Shown here: positions 1 to 8,835 of the stretch, piece by piece
How positions within the stretch are numbered: the first letter of the stretch is position 1
Layout of the letters: each line of letters opens with the position of its first letter
Source: Bacteroidota bacterium
Lineage (GTDB): Bacteria > Bacteroidota > Bacteroidia > Bacteroidales > Dysgonomonadaceae
Assembly (NCBI GenBank): GCA_023424395.1
Contig: JAFADY010000020.1
Coordinates: 124,001-188,000 of the forward strand
Length of the DNA stretch: 64,000 bases
Direction: 5' to 3'
Program-made: the position numbers and the translations under genes
Notes under the pieces: generated by a model
The model's database searches: none
The model's input: only the letters and a program-made list of their open reading frames with translations
What the model was told of the DNA's origin: nothing

Positions 1-1331
1 TCGTCAATGGCGGCTTTTATGCCTCCCGCGTTTACAAGCACGGCTTTGGCCAGCGCCCCGCCTTTAAACATGCTCGGATTGCCGTTGGCATCGGTATATT
101 CGATATAAGGAGTCGGATCGGGCAATGCGCGCACGCGGAAATTCTTTGTCGCCAGTTGGCGGGTTTGTCCTCCGGCTGTCCTGGCCGAAATGGAGATGGT
201 AGCATCTTGTCCTACGGCCGAAGGGCGCACGCTCCATAAATTCCCTTTTCGGGTGAGCGCTCCGTTGCTCATAGTTGCCGATACGTCTTGCGGCGTAATG
301 CCGGGAACCGAAATACTTATTTCGTTGTCTATTCCGGCATACAACACATTCATTAAAGTGGGCGCGATGGTTGCCATAGGTTCAATGACGGTGTAGCTGT
401 CCGAAAAATTACGTCTCATTATTGATCCGTCTCCCGTAACCATTTCTATATATCCTTCCACCGGAAAAGTGCCCACACTTCCTGTGCCTGCTGTAAATAC
501 ACCGTTACTTGACGCGTCCAGCGTTCTTCCGTTCACGAATATGCGGGGCGATTGGGTGGAATCTTCGGCCGAAAGCACAATGCGGGCATTGTACGCTCCT
601 CCTTGTATGATGACCTTAGACTCGGGAATTACGTAAGCGTTTATTCTGTTCACCCTAAAATCTCCTACATCCACGCTGTTCAGCAGAGTTGTAAGCGCTT
701 CGCCTTCGGATGAACGGACATCGTTTTGCATTTTGGAAAGAATTGTTACTGCCGCGGAAATGGGCATATTCTCGAAAAGATATTCTTCCCAGTTTTTATT
801 TAAAGAAGCCCTTTCGGGAGTTTCCGTACTGAGGTTTTTTTCGATAATTTCCCTGCGTTTGGGGTCGGTAATGTATTGAGTTACCGTTTCTCTGTACCGG
901 TTGATACTTTCTTTCAATTTTGGGCCTTCTCCGTTAACGGGCGCCAGCATCGTAATACTCGCCGCGTCTAAGTTGTCTTTGTTTTTGATGTTGTGCACAT
1001 CTCCATCCTTGCCGTCGGCGCGCTTCACCATGCTTATCTTGAGGTTTTCGATGTAATTCACCAAAGAGTCGCTCATGGCCTTAACATTCAATCCCATGTT
1101 GTACCACTCGCCGGCTTTTTCAGGATTTTGCCGGTTGTACGATTCTAATTCGTCCATCACCAGCAGATTCCTCTCTTGCATGGTGGCAGAAGATTCGTTG
1201 AGGCTGTCTTCCACAATATCGAATCCGTTGAGCACTTCGACCGATACGTTGAGCGCCAACATAGAGATAAACACCAAATACATGAGGTTTATCATCTTCT
1301 GACGAGGAGAATTCGGACTATTAACTGCCAT
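1..1331 (-). CDS. porM: Type IX secretion/gliding motor protein PorM (GldM), partial
   Basis: The gene is read leftward from an ATG at 1331 and runs off the left edge, so only about 443 N-terminal residues are visible. The protein starts with a short cytoplasmic stretch and one membrane helix (about residues 12-33, QKMINLMYLVFISMLALNV), followed by a long periplasmic region with beta-rich repeats. This is the known layout of GldM/PorM, which with GldL/PorL forms the proton-driven motor of the type IX secretion system. It lies 3 nt downstream of porL, so translation is probably coupled. porN (gldN) would be expected next, beyond the edge. The call rests on family resemblance and synteny, and I am confident of it. 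Confidence 0.93.
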   Translation of the reverse strand, partial: MAVNSPNSPRQKMINLMYLVFISMLALNVSVEVLNGFDIVEDSLNESSATMQERNLLVMDELESYNRQNPEKAGEWYNMGLNVKAMSDSLVNYIENLKISMVKRADGKDGDVHNIKNKDNLDAASITMLAPVNGEGPKLKESINRYRETVTQYITDPKRREIIEKNLSTETPERASLNKNWEEYLFENMPISAAVTILSKMQNDVRSSEGEALTTLLNSVDVGDFRVNRINAYVIPESKVIIQGGAYNARIVLSAEDSTQSPRIFVNGRTLDASSNGVFTAGTGSVGTFPVEGYIEMVTGDGSIMRRNFSDSYTVIEPMATIAPTLMNVLYAGIDNEISISVPGITPQDVSATMSNGALTRKGNLWSVRPSAVGQDATISISARTAGGQTRQLATKNFRVRALPDPTPYIEYTDANGNPSMFKGGALAKAVLVNAGGIKAAID

Positions 1332-1334
1332 TTG

Positions 1335-2198
1335 TTACGGATTTGGTGTTTGTGAATTGTAAGGATTGTTTACCGGCATGTTTACGGTCATTGCCTGCAA
1401 CAAACGGGTATAAACCTGATTCAATTCTTTTATCTGTTGAGTCATTCGTTCGGTTTCGCGTTTGAAAACCGCGCTGTCGGGAACACTACCGTCGTACATG
1501 TTCTTGATTCTGCCCAAACCGTTATTTATATGATCTAACGTATCGATTTGGCCGCTGATACTCTTCAATTGAATTTCGTAAATGGTGTTCAAACCGGCGA
1601 TATTCCGGTTGAGGTTTTCCATTTGTTGGACGTATCCGAGCGAGTTCTGGCTGATATTTTGCGAATTATTGATGATGTGTTCGTAAGACGCTTGCAACGA
1701 TTCGGAAATTTTGGTTAGGGTGGCCGTGGCATCAGCAAATTTTTGCACATTATCTGTTACCGAAGATAATTGGCCTACGTGATCGTCGGGAGCAATATTC
1801 AAAGGAACGCTGACGCTCCGGGGAGTTTCCGTCATTACAAATTGCTCCTGCGATGCGTAATAAGCTTCTCTTGGGGTTTGTGGCTTAACTGTTGTTGCTA
1901 CAATATCTTCTTGCGAAAGATCGGGAGCATCTTCTGGATTTCCGGTTTGGAGCACAGGAAATACCCTATCCCATTGATAATCTCTGATGGGAGTATCAAA
2001 CGCGGAGATTATGAAAACCATTACCTCAGTAAGCATCCCGATGAAGAGCATCTCGTTGCCAAAAGGCAAGTGGAGTATCTTGAACATGGCGCCCAATATT
2101 ACGATTGCAGCGCCAAAGCTGTATGCGAAGTTTATAAAGCGTTTTCCACGCGGTGTTTGAAGGAAAGCTTCAATTTTATTTTTATATTTTTGAACCAT
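1335..2198 (-). CDS. porL: Type IX secretion/gliding motor protein PorL (GldL)
   Basis: The 287-residue inner-membrane protein has two N-terminal helices (about 22-43 and 48-67) and then a long cytoplasmic, helical, Gln/Asn-rich tail. Glu49 sits at the start of the second helix, matching the motor glutamate described for GldL, which couples proton flow to rotation of GldM. It follows porK by 20 nt and precedes porM by 3 nt. The order porP-K-L-M is the standard Bacteroidetes arrangement. Nothing is missing or truncated. Confidence 0.94.
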   Translation of the reverse strand: MVQKYKNKIEAFLQTPRGKRFINFAYSFGAAIVILGAMFKILHLPFGNEMLFIGMLTEVMVFIISAFDTPIRDYQWDRVFPVLQTGNPEDAPDLSQEDIVATTVKPQTPREAYYASQEQFVMTETPRSVSVPLNIAPDDHVGQLSSVTDNVQKFADATATLTKISESLQASYEHIINNSQNISQNSLGYVQQMENLNRNIAGLNTIYEIQLKSISGQIDTLDHINNGLGRIKNMYDGSVPDSAVFKRETERMTQQIKELNQVYTRLLQAMTVNMPVNNPYNSQTPNP

Positions 2199-2218
2199 CG
2201 TTATTTGTTTTTATTGTT

Positions 2219-3643
2219 TTATCTTCTTGAGCCTGAAAAACCTACCTGCGACCTTACACAGCGGAAACCGATATACGACCTTCCTACGTTTTGGTGTTCC
2301 GAATCGCGCATATCCGAACGGATAAAAGTAGAAACGTCTTTCCACGAACCGCCTTTAATAACTTTTCTTTTCAACGAATAGGGGTCTTCTATGGCTGCAT
2401 TATAGCTGTATTCGGGGTTCATGTCGTTCATTACCTGATTTCCCGACTCGGTATAACTGGTAGAAGTCCATTCCGCAACGTTGCCGGCCATATCGTAAAG
2501 CCCGAAAGCATTCGGCATAAAACTTCCCACTTTTGTAGGGATGAGGTTGTTATCGGCAGCGTAGGCGCCTTCGCCGGGTTTAAAGTTTGCCATGAAACAA
2601 TCGTCGTCGTTTTTTACGCCGTCTTCATCCCACGGGAACTTATTCTCCGATTTTCCTTCACGTGCAGCCATTTCCCATTCGGCTTCCGTGGGGAGACGGT
2701 ATTTTTCGATTTCTCTATTATCTCTCATTCCTTTTTTAAGGAATAAAGTTCTCCATTCGCAGAATGCGACGGCTTGTTCCCAAGAAACTCCTACAACTGG
2801 ATAATCGTTATAGCCGTCGTGGGCAAAATACCGACGCATGTAAGGCTCGTTGTATGAGTTGGTGAAATCGTTTACCCAACAAGTAGTGTCAGGATAAATA
2901 TTAACAATTCTCGTGTGCAAAAAATCGTAATATCCGCTTAAGGGGCGATTGATGGTCATATTTACCGGACGTCCGTTTTCATCAATGTAAGCCGTATCCT
3001 TAGAAATCATAATTACCTCGTTTGGGTCAACGGTAATGTCTGTGTTCAAGTTTCTTTCATCCGGATTAAAGCGGTTCATTCGTTTTGCCGCTTCGGTTGC
3101 ATCGTACCATTCATATTTAAAATTCAACTGCCGTGCATCAAGCATTCGTTCTTTGGTGATAGGATGGGTAAAATACAAACTGTTTATGGCGGCTTCTTCC
3201 TCTTCGGTATTTCTTGTCCAAGGAATGGGAATACTCCAATTTAAATAAGGCTCAATCGGATCGCCGTATTCGTCTTCCGTAATCCGATAAAAGTCATCGC
3301 CACCGTATGCCGGGTCGGCAAGACGTTCACGAATAATGGAATCGCGCACCCAATGAACAAATTGTTTGTATTTGGAATTGGTAATTTCGGTATCGTCCAT
3401 CCAAAAATTGTCTACGGAAACACCTCTGTTCGGAATCGATAAACCCCAAAGAGAATCCAGTTCGGTAGGCCCCATTCGGTAGGCTCCGCGTGAAACCAAA
3501 ACCATTCCGTACGGCGTTGGTTCCGACCAGCTTTTGCCTGAGCCCACGCCTACCAATTCGCCTCCGGTACTGCTGCTACTTCTTGGGTTGCCGCAAGAGG
3601 CGATGATGGTTGTAAATAATATCAAATAAAAAATTTTCTTCAT
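2219..3643 (-). CDS. porK: Type IX secretion lipoprotein PorK (GldK), FGE-sulfatase fold
   Basis: The 474-residue protein begins with a lipoprotein signal (hydrophobic stretch then ASCGNP, Cys17). Most of the rest is a formylglycine-generating-enzyme/SUMF1-like domain, shown by stretches such as PVVGVSWEQAVAFCEWR, RLPTEAEWEMAAREG and GNVAEWTSTSY, and the C-terminal IKGGSW and IGFRCVR. PorK/GldK keeps this fold without a known enzymatic role and forms, with PorN, the periplasmic ring attached to the outer membrane. It starts 16 nt after porP. The length fits the family. Confidence 0.94.
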   Translation of the reverse strand: MKKIFYLILFTTIIASCGNPRSSSSTGGELVGVGSGKSWSEPTPYGMVLVSRGAYRMGPTELDSLWGLSIPNRGVSVDNFWMDDTEITNSKYKQFVHWVRDSIIRERLADPAYGGDDFYRITEDEYGDPIEPYLNWSIPIPWTRNTEEEEAAINSLYFTHPITKERMLDARQLNFKYEWYDATEAAKRMNRFNPDERNLNTDITVDPNEVIMISKDTAYIDENGRPVNMTINRPLSGYYDFLHTRIVNIYPDTTCWVNDFTNSYNEPYMRRYFAHDGYNDYPVVGVSWEQAVAFCEWRTLFLKKGMRDNREIEKYRLPTEAEWEMAAREGKSENKFPWDEDGVKNDDDCFMANFKPGEGAYAADNNLIPTKVGSFMPNAFGLYDMAGNVAEWTSTSYTESGNQVMNDMNPEYSYNAAIEDPYSLKRKVIKGGSWKDVSTFIRSDMRDSEHQNVGRSYIGFRCVRSQVGFSGSRR

Positions 3644-3659
3644 TTATATTGAAATTTTC

Positions 3660-4649
3660 TTATAGTAATCTAATGCTTTTATGTGGCTGCGTTTCTTTGC
3701 CGAATAGATCGAAAGGGAAACGATACCTGAACGATATTTCGTGGTTGCCTTTGCTCGATTTTCCTATTCCCGATGTATATAAGTCGTACGCGTAGCCCAC
3801 TTCAACTCCTTGAATGGTTGCCCCTGCGAAGAAAGAGTAACCGTCGTTATATCGCCATGCGGCGCCTACGGAATATTTACCATCGTACATAAAACGCATG
3901 GCCCCTTGTCCATAGGTGTTGACCAAGTCGGATTGCATCCAAACCATTGGTTGTATTTGAAATAACGTGCCCGGTATTCTAATATTGCATCCTGCCATAA
4001 AATTATAAGTTCTCGGAACGGAAGACAAGGTAGAATCGTTCCTGACATCGATGCTTGCTATTGAATCGTTTACAGCGTAAAATTGTGGTTGGGTAAGATG
4101 CGCAGCTCCGACTCCGGCATAAAAGTTATTGGAAATCCAAGATATTCCCGCGTTTAAGTCGAGAGCCTTTTTTTCGGTAGCGGTCGGATTTACTTTTATT
4201 CCTTCCTGTTGGTTCGAAGCAGTAGAATCGGGGAGAAGCCTATAACTTGACGCATCGTAATTGAGTTCGCTCAAACCGGCTTGTATTCCTATATTTAAAT
4301 AACCTTTCCCTAATTTATATTTAAAAGTATATTGCGCAGCAATAAGCGAATTGCGCATTTGCTCCACGCTTTCGGAGTAAGTTAATAACCCGACCCCGTG
4401 CCGGCCTCCCAAAAATTCAAACGGAGCATCCGCCGCTATCATATATCGTTTTGGGGCGTTTTTTATGCCGCTCCATTGAATTTTATAAATTCCCGATACT
4501 TGAATTTTATCGGTTTCTCCTGCAAAGGAAGGGTTGTAATAGGTTTTTGCCATCCAGAACTGACTGAAAGGTAAATCCCACTGAGCTTTTAATTGCGTAG
4601 CAAACAGCAGCGGGAAAAGAAATAAGATGGTTATTTTCAATTTTTTCAT
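3660..4649 (-). CDS. porP: PorP/SprF-family outer-membrane protein
   Basis: The 329-residue protein has a cleavable signal peptide (MKKLKITILFLFPLLFATQL, then KAQWDLP), followed by a predicted beta-barrel. The opening motif WDLPFSQFWMAKTYYNPSFAG is typical of PorP/SprF proteins, which act in type IX secretion, often as partners of secreted substrates. It is the first gene of the por operon here. A small inverted repeat (AGTTTA-G-TAAACT, 4654-4666) lies just upstream of the start; whether it matters is unknown. No clear TAnnTTTG promoter was found. Confidence 0.9.
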   Translation of the reverse strand: MKKLKITILFLFPLLFATQLKAQWDLPFSQFWMAKTYYNPSFAGETDKIQVSGIYKIQWSGIKNAPKRYMIAADAPFEFLGGRHGVGLLTYSESVEQMRNSLIAAQYTFKYKLGKGYLNIGIQAGLSELNYDASSYRLLPDSTASNQQEGIKVNPTATEKKALDLNAGISWISNNFYAGVGAAHLTQPQFYAVNDSIASIDVRNDSTLSSVPRTYNFMAGCNIRIPGTLFQIQPMVWMQSDLVNTYGQGAMRFMYDGKYSVGAAWRYNDGYSFFAGATIQGVEVGYAYDLYTSGIGKSSKGNHEISFRYRFPFDLFGKETQPHKSIRLL

Positions 4650-5067
4650 CCGTAGTTTAGTAAACTGAAAATCGGTGGAAAAATTGTGTGGAAATAAAAA
4701 AACTCACGATTTTATGTAGTGAGTTTTTATAATTTATCGGAAATCGCACGAGTTGTTGTTTTCCTGTATATTATCTATATTTAATCGGTAATTTTTTCCT
4801 TTGAACTCGTACTTGCGAGATGTTTTGCGATAAAAATACTGACCGCATGGATGGTATGTGGAGAAGGAGGAGGTTGCTGTTGTTTTTTTAATTGACTGCT
4901 ACTTAATTTATTAAAGTTGATATTCGTTTTTATAATTTCTTGTTTTGGCTATCTATAAGCTGTAATTATGTGGCTTCAATAATTTTAATATCCTTGCTTG
5001 AATGACTTATGAAAATTTTGTTTTTATTCATCTTTGATATTTTTTTCTATTAATGGTGCATAGTCGA
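4650..5067. other. Non-coding gap between por operon and VOC gene
   Basis: This 418-bp AT-rich stretch has no convincing gene in six frames. It holds one terminator-like hairpin, listed separately, and the small inverted repeat at 4654-4666. The rest (about 4730-5067) shows nothing I can name. Confidence 0.6.
4696..4728 (-). terminator. Rho-independent terminator-like hairpin
   Basis: The arms AAAAACTCAC and GTGAGTTTTT enclose an 11-nt loop. Read on the minus strand, the second arm is followed by a T run. It could end the transcript of the upstream VOC gene before the por operon; the plus-strand reading also gives a T-rich tail. Confidence 0.55.
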
Positions 5068-6153
5068 TCACAACTTCTCCGCCTTCACCCTCGCCACACT
5101 CAACGCCTTCAACATCCATTTCGGCAATGCTTTTTCCGGATTGCGGTTTTTTAGGTTGATTGCCAAGCCGAGTTTTTTGGCGATGGGAACTTTGTGCGTT
5201 TCCACAAACTCGATGAGCGTGCCGTCCGGGTCTTCGATGTAGGCAAATTGTCCTGCTGCATCGCCCATGTCAAAGGAGCTGCCTTCTTTGAAACTTTGCG
5301 TGGTGTCCACCGTGAAGGGATGCCCTTTTTCGGCGCAATATTTTCCCAGAGCTTCCATATTTCGGATGTCGAAACAAACCTGAATAAATCCCGGATCGCC
5401 CCAAAAACGTCTTTCGTACAGTTTACGTGGCGTGCGTTCCAAGGCTTGCACCAGTTCGACATAAGATGGTCCGAACAGCTCGCTAAAAGCGCCTTTTCTT
5501 GCTTGCGAGTGTGTGAGCAACCGACGGCGGAATTTTTGATTTCCCGAAAGCAAACCTTTGAAATCATCAAACACGCCCGTTTCATCGGCAATGATCGTAT
5601 CGTAACCGAGAATATCCTTATAAACGACCATCGCTTTTTCAATATCCGTAACGCCGATGGTTACGCCCACAGCGCCACCCGTAAGTCGTTTCTCATCTTT
5701 GAAAATATAGTCATCGTGTACGATTTGGAACAGATTTCCGTACGGGTCTTTTATGTAGAAAGTCTGCTTGCCGTCCAAGTTTTTGGTGAGTTCGGTAACA
5801 ACATTCACTTTCGGATTGTTGGAAAATTCTTCGAAAGATTTGGCAACGTCCCGACTTTTTATTTTAGCAACTAATACGCCCAAATCGCCCATATTCAGTT
5901 CAAAATCGAGTTTTTGCGGTTTTCGCTCGGCGTATTGCCACACCTCGAAACCGCCTCCGCCCTGCATATTCACAGCGATGCAAGCGTGTCGCCGCTGTGG
6001 AACGCCGCCCGTGTAAGGCAGCATCAGCTCCGCCACTTTGTTGTCTTCCAAAATGCGGATATCCATGTTAAACACGTCGATATAATACTTCCAGGCTTCG
6101 TATAGATTTTCTACGCCAATGCCTACTTGTTGAATGCCGGAGATGATATACAT
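5068..6153 (-). CDS. Tandem VOC-domain (glyoxalase/dioxygenase superfamily) protein
   Basis: The 361-residue protein consists of two vicinal-oxygen-chelate modules (about 1-150 and 160-320). The repeats end in YIKDPYGNLFQIV and YIEDPDGTLIEFV, the usual closing strand of VOC domains. It resembles the 4-hydroxyphenylpyruvate dioxygenase class in size, but the first-strand metal histidine is not seen in either module (QQVGIGV, VGVTIGV) and the first module has Gln where the metal Glu is expected. The substrate is unknown. It lies downstream of the putative sulfonolipid genes on the same strand but is separated from them by a four-helix-bundle gene, so joint function is only a guess. Confidence 0.72.
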   Translation of the reverse strand: MYIISGIQQVGIGVENLYEAWKYYIDVFNMDIRILEDNKVAELMLPYTGGVPQRRHACIAVNMQGGGGFEVWQYAERKPQKLDFELNMGDLGVLVAKIKSRDVAKSFEEFSNNPKVNVVTELTKNLDGKQTFYIKDPYGNLFQIVHDDYIFKDEKRLTGGAVGVTIGVTDIEKAMVVYKDILGYDTIIADETGVFDDFKGLLSGNQKFRRRLLTHSQARKGAFSELFGPSYVELVQALERTPRKLYERRFWGDPGFIQVCFDIRNMEALGKYCAEKGHPFTVDTTQSFKEGSSFDMGDAAGQFAYIEDPDGTLIEFVETHKVPIAKKLGLAINLKNRNPEKALPKWMLKALSVARVKAEKL

Positions 6154-6155
6154 AG

Positions 6156-6181
6156 TTTTGAGTTTCGAGTTCTGAGTTTTT
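6156..6181. repeat. Degenerate GAGTTTCGAGTT-type repeat, left copy
   Basis: The sequence is built of imperfect units of GAGTTT/CGAGTT/CTGAGT. A sequence of the same family in inverted orientation lies at 6657-6690, so the two copies bracket the four-helix-bundle gene. Confidence 0.6.
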
Positions 6182-6253
6182 CCAACATCAATTTTGCTCG
6201 AAAGTTATGATTTAGTTTGATGATTTCTTTTCATTTCCGAGATGTTTAGTCTT

Positions 6254-6628
6254 TCACGCCAAATTTCCCCGGATTGTTATACATATATTCAGTAGTTTGG
6301 TTATCTCTTCGTTTAGCGAAACAGCTTCTGTATATTTTTCTTCTGATAAGTAATTATGATGTTTGGCGAAGTCGATCCAAACCAACGTCTCACTGTTTTC
6401 TCCCATACAATCCGTTATCTTCAGATGAAAATGTTTTGGATAATCCCTTTTTCGATACGCTTCCGCCAAATTTCCGCAAACCGACCTTGCGGCTCTTCTA
6501 ATTTGGTCTGTCAATGAGTATTTTTCTTCTTTTGGAAAAGATAATGACAATTCAAAGACTTTGTACCCTTGTTCAAATGCTTTTTTATAAACGATTAAAT
6601 CTCTAAAATCATTAAATTTCTTATCCAT
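6254..6628 (-). CDS. Four-helix-bundle protein of the S23 / 23S rRNA intervening-sequence family
   Basis: The 124-residue protein starts FNDFRDLIVYKKAFEQGYKV and contains DQIRRAARSVCGNLAEAYRK, the hallmarks of the family found in 23S rRNA intervening sequences and as solitary genes in Bacteroidetes. Its function is unknown; related proteins form pentamers and bind nucleic acid. Here it is a solitary gene inside a minus-strand gene group and is flanked by inverted copies of a degenerate repeat (6156-6181 and 6657-6690), which suggests the block was inserted. Confidence 0.85.
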   Translation of the reverse strand: MDKKFNDFRDLIVYKKAFEQGYKVFELSLSFPKEEKYSLTDQIRRAARSVCGNLAEAYRKRDYPKHFHLKITDCMGENSETLVWIDFAKHHNYLSEEKYTEAVSLNEEITKLLNICITIRGNLA

Positions 6629-6656
6629 AGATTTTATGTTTTTTATTCAATGTCAA

Positions 6657-6690
6657 CACTCGAAACTCGAAACTAAATACTCAGAACTAA
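6657..6690. repeat. Degenerate ACTCGAAACT-type repeat, right copy
   Basis: This stretch repeats ACTCGAAACT with variation (ending ACTCAGAACT) and is the reverse-complement counterpart of 6156-6181. It lies between the four-helix-bundle gene and the SDR gene. Confidence 0.6.
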
Positions 6691-6692
6691 CT

Positions 6693-7490
6693 CTACGTTG
6701 CTTTTATCTTTCTTACTAACTTCCTCGCCAATCCCGGCAAAAACCGTTTAATATACACCATCAGCAACTCTTTTCCGCCCACCAATACTTCCGGTTTTTG
6801 TTTTTTGATAGCTTTTACGATTTTTTCGGCTGCTTTTTCGGATGAAATGCCGCCCGCTTGTCCGTCGTCCATTTGGGCGTGTTTGGTGCCGTCGGCTTCA
6901 AGGGCGTTGTAGGAGATATTGGTTTTCACACGTCCGGGGCAGATCATTACCACACGGATATTTTGGTCGTAATACTCCGCATGCACGCTTTCAAAAAATC
7001 CGTAAAGAGCAAATTTGGATGCCGAATACGCGGAGCGTAACGGAAACCCGAATTTGCCCGAAATGCTTGTTGTTACAGCAATGGTTCCACCGCCGTTTTC
7101 AATCATTTTGGGAAGAATGTGCTTGGTGATCTTTACCTGAGCAAAATAGTTGACATCGAAAATTTTTTCGTCAACTTCATAACGTGTATCAAGAGCTTTG
7201 CCACGCTGACTGATACCGGCATTCAGAAAGAGTATGTCGATCTTCCCAAAACATTTCAGCGCTTGTTCGCACAAAGAATCGATATTTTCTAAATTGGATA
7301 GATCGTAGGGTAAAATTTTACATGAAGCGCCTTGGGCAAGGCATTTTTTTTGTACTTCAACAAGTTTTTCTTCCCGGCTGGCCGTAAGAATCAAGTTTGG
7401 TTTTTCTTTGGCAAGCAAAAGAGCCGTAGCTTCTCCAATTCCCGATGAAGCGCCGGTAATCCATATGGTTTTATTCTCTATTGCCTGCAT
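6693..7490 (-). CDS. Short-chain dehydrogenase/reductase, probable 3-oxo-sulfonolipid (dehydrocapnine) reductase
   Basis: The 265-residue classical SDR has the cofactor motif TGASSGIGE (12-20), NAG (90-92), a catalytic serine (142 or 144) and YSASK with Tyr155 and Lys159. A membrane-seeking C-terminus (MVYIKRFLPGLARKLVRKI) resembles 3-ketosphinganine reductases. It begins 4 nt after the threonine-synthase-like gene and follows an alpha-oxoamine synthase, which suggests that it reduces the 3-oxo group formed by the latter. The SDR family is seen directly; the substrate is inferred from context. A general oxidoreductase remains possible. Confidence 0.8.
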   Translation of the reverse strand: MQAIENKTIWITGASSGIGEATALLLAKEKPNLILTASREEKLVEVQKKCLAQGASCKILPYDLSNLENIDSLCEQALKCFGKIDILFLNAGISQRGKALDTRYEVDEKIFDVNYFAQVKITKHILPKMIENGGGTIAVTTSISGKFGFPLRSAYSASKFALYGFFESVHAEYYDQNIRVVMICPGRVKTNISYNALEADGTKHAQMDDGQAGGISSEKAAEKIVKAIKKQKPEVLVGGKELLMVYIKRFLPGLARKLVRKIKAT

Positions 7491-7494
7491 TGCT

Positions 7495-8820
7495 TCAGCT
7501 TAAAACATCATTCCAAAGTTGCTCCCGATAATCATCAATGGAATGCGGTTCGCAATCGTTTACGTTGTTAACCTCGCGTGTGGTATAGATCATTTGCTCC
7601 AGGAAATAAGGCGCGCGATTAGGGCCTTCGCCGATATTCACCATCACGGTTTCGCCGTTTTTGATAAGGTTTTCTTTCAAAGCTTTGAAAAATCCGGCCA
7701 AGCATACGGCAGAAGCCGGCCCGGGAACCACTTTCTGTTCGTAAGAAACAAGTTTACCGATGGGAAGCAGTTTTTCTTCTTTCACCCGAATAAAAGTGCC
7801 TTTAGATGCTTCAACCAATTTGGCAATAATGGGATAAGTTGCCGGATTTCCGGTCGCGAGCGTCGGAACCATGGTGGTAGGATTGTCGATGATGGGATAA
7901 TTTTTTTCGTAACCCTCAGGAAAACCTTCCGATTTTGCCTTTTCCCACGCTTGAACCATCGGATCGCAGCCATCGGTTTGAACCAACACGAAACGCGGAT
8001 TTTTCAGTTCGGGAAAAATGCCTTTCAGCTCTCGAATGCCTTTGTCGATAGCAATGGGGCCTGTGCCTCCGCTAACAGCCTGGATATAAACATCGGGGAG
8101 TTTTTTTATTTGACGAAGCCATTCAAAAACCATGGTTTTTTTGGCTTCCACGCGAATGGGATCTACATTTCCCGTTGACATGGGAATGTTGTGAAGTTTA
8201 GCGTACGCTGCCGCAATTTCCTTTGCTTTGGCGTAATCGCCCATTACTTTAAAGACCTGTTGCCCTAACGAACTGATGGTAGCTTCGGAGGTTTTTATGG
8301 CGTCTTCGGGCATAAAGACCGAGCAGTTTACGCCTGCCATCGACAAATATTTCGCGTAGGCGGTAGCTGAGTTTCCTGTAGATGCTATACAGTATTGTTG
8401 AATACCGATTTCGTTGAAAATACTCGCAGCCAAAGATGCCGCAATGTCTTTAAAAGTGCCGGTACCTCCGTTCAAGTCGTTGCGATAAACCAAAACTTCT
8501 ATATCCAACCCGAAATCTCTTTTGGCAAATTCTTCCAAAAACGCCCAACGTTCCACCGGAATAGCTCCTTCGTTTCGGGAAACGATGTGCCTGCGGCGTA
8601 ACAAAGGAAGAAAAGGGAAGTAGTGCCAAAAACTGTCCGGCGAACTTTTCATCAAGCGTAGCAATCTTTTGTATCTTCGGTTATACCATACTTCCGAACG
8701 CTTGCTTTTGCAATTGGGGCATTGTTGCCCTTGCTCAAACCATGTCCAGAAATCGGGTGTAACGTGTTCGCACTCCGTACATTTTAAGCGATATTTGTGC
8801 TGTATTTTTATTCTTAACAT
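7495..8820 (-). CDS. Threonine-synthase-like PLP enzyme, probable cysteate synthase
   Basis: The 441-residue fold-type II PLP enzyme has an N-terminal zinc-ribbon-like segment (Cys14, 17, 34, 37), the PLP lysine in GTFKD (Lys124) and STGNS (147-151) for the phosphate or substrate. Archaeal cysteate synthase is a threonine synthase paralogue that makes L-cysteate from O-phosphoserine and sulfite. Placement between an alpha-oxoamine synthase and an SDR is what a capnine pathway needs: cysteate as the amino acid condensed with a fatty acyl group. It could instead be a true threonine synthase, but the neighbours argue against that. serA (22741) would supply a phosphoserine precursor. Confidence 0.78.
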   Translation of the reverse strand: MLRIKIQHKYRLKCTECEHVTPDFWTWFEQGQQCPNCKSKRSEVWYNRRYKRLLRLMKSSPDSFWHYFPFLPLLRRRHIVSRNEGAIPVERWAFLEEFAKRDFGLDIEVLVYRNDLNGGTGTFKDIAASLAASIFNEIGIQQYCIASTGNSATAYAKYLSMAGVNCSVFMPEDAIKTSEATISSLGQQVFKVMGDYAKAKEIAAAYAKLHNIPMSTGNVDPIRVEAKKTMVFEWLRQIKKLPDVYIQAVSGGTGPIAIDKGIRELKGIFPELKNPRFVLVQTDGCDPMVQAWEKAKSEGFPEGYEKNYPIIDNPTTMVPTLATGNPATYPIIAKLVEASKGTFIRVKEEKLLPIGKLVSYEQKVVPGPASAVCLAGFFKALKENLIKNGETVMVNIGEGPNRAPYFLEQMIYTTREVNNVNDCEPHSIDDYREQLWNDVLS

Positions 8821-8835
8821 GGTTGTTTGTGTTTT

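Noticed and set aside
5194..5874. 226-codon plus-strand open frame
   Set aside because: It is antisense to the VOC gene and shows no recognisable motifs.
5068..6153. 4-hydroxyphenylpyruvate dioxygenase
   Set aside because: Size and tandem VOC layout fit, but the metal histidines are not seen, and no tyrosine-degradation genes are near.
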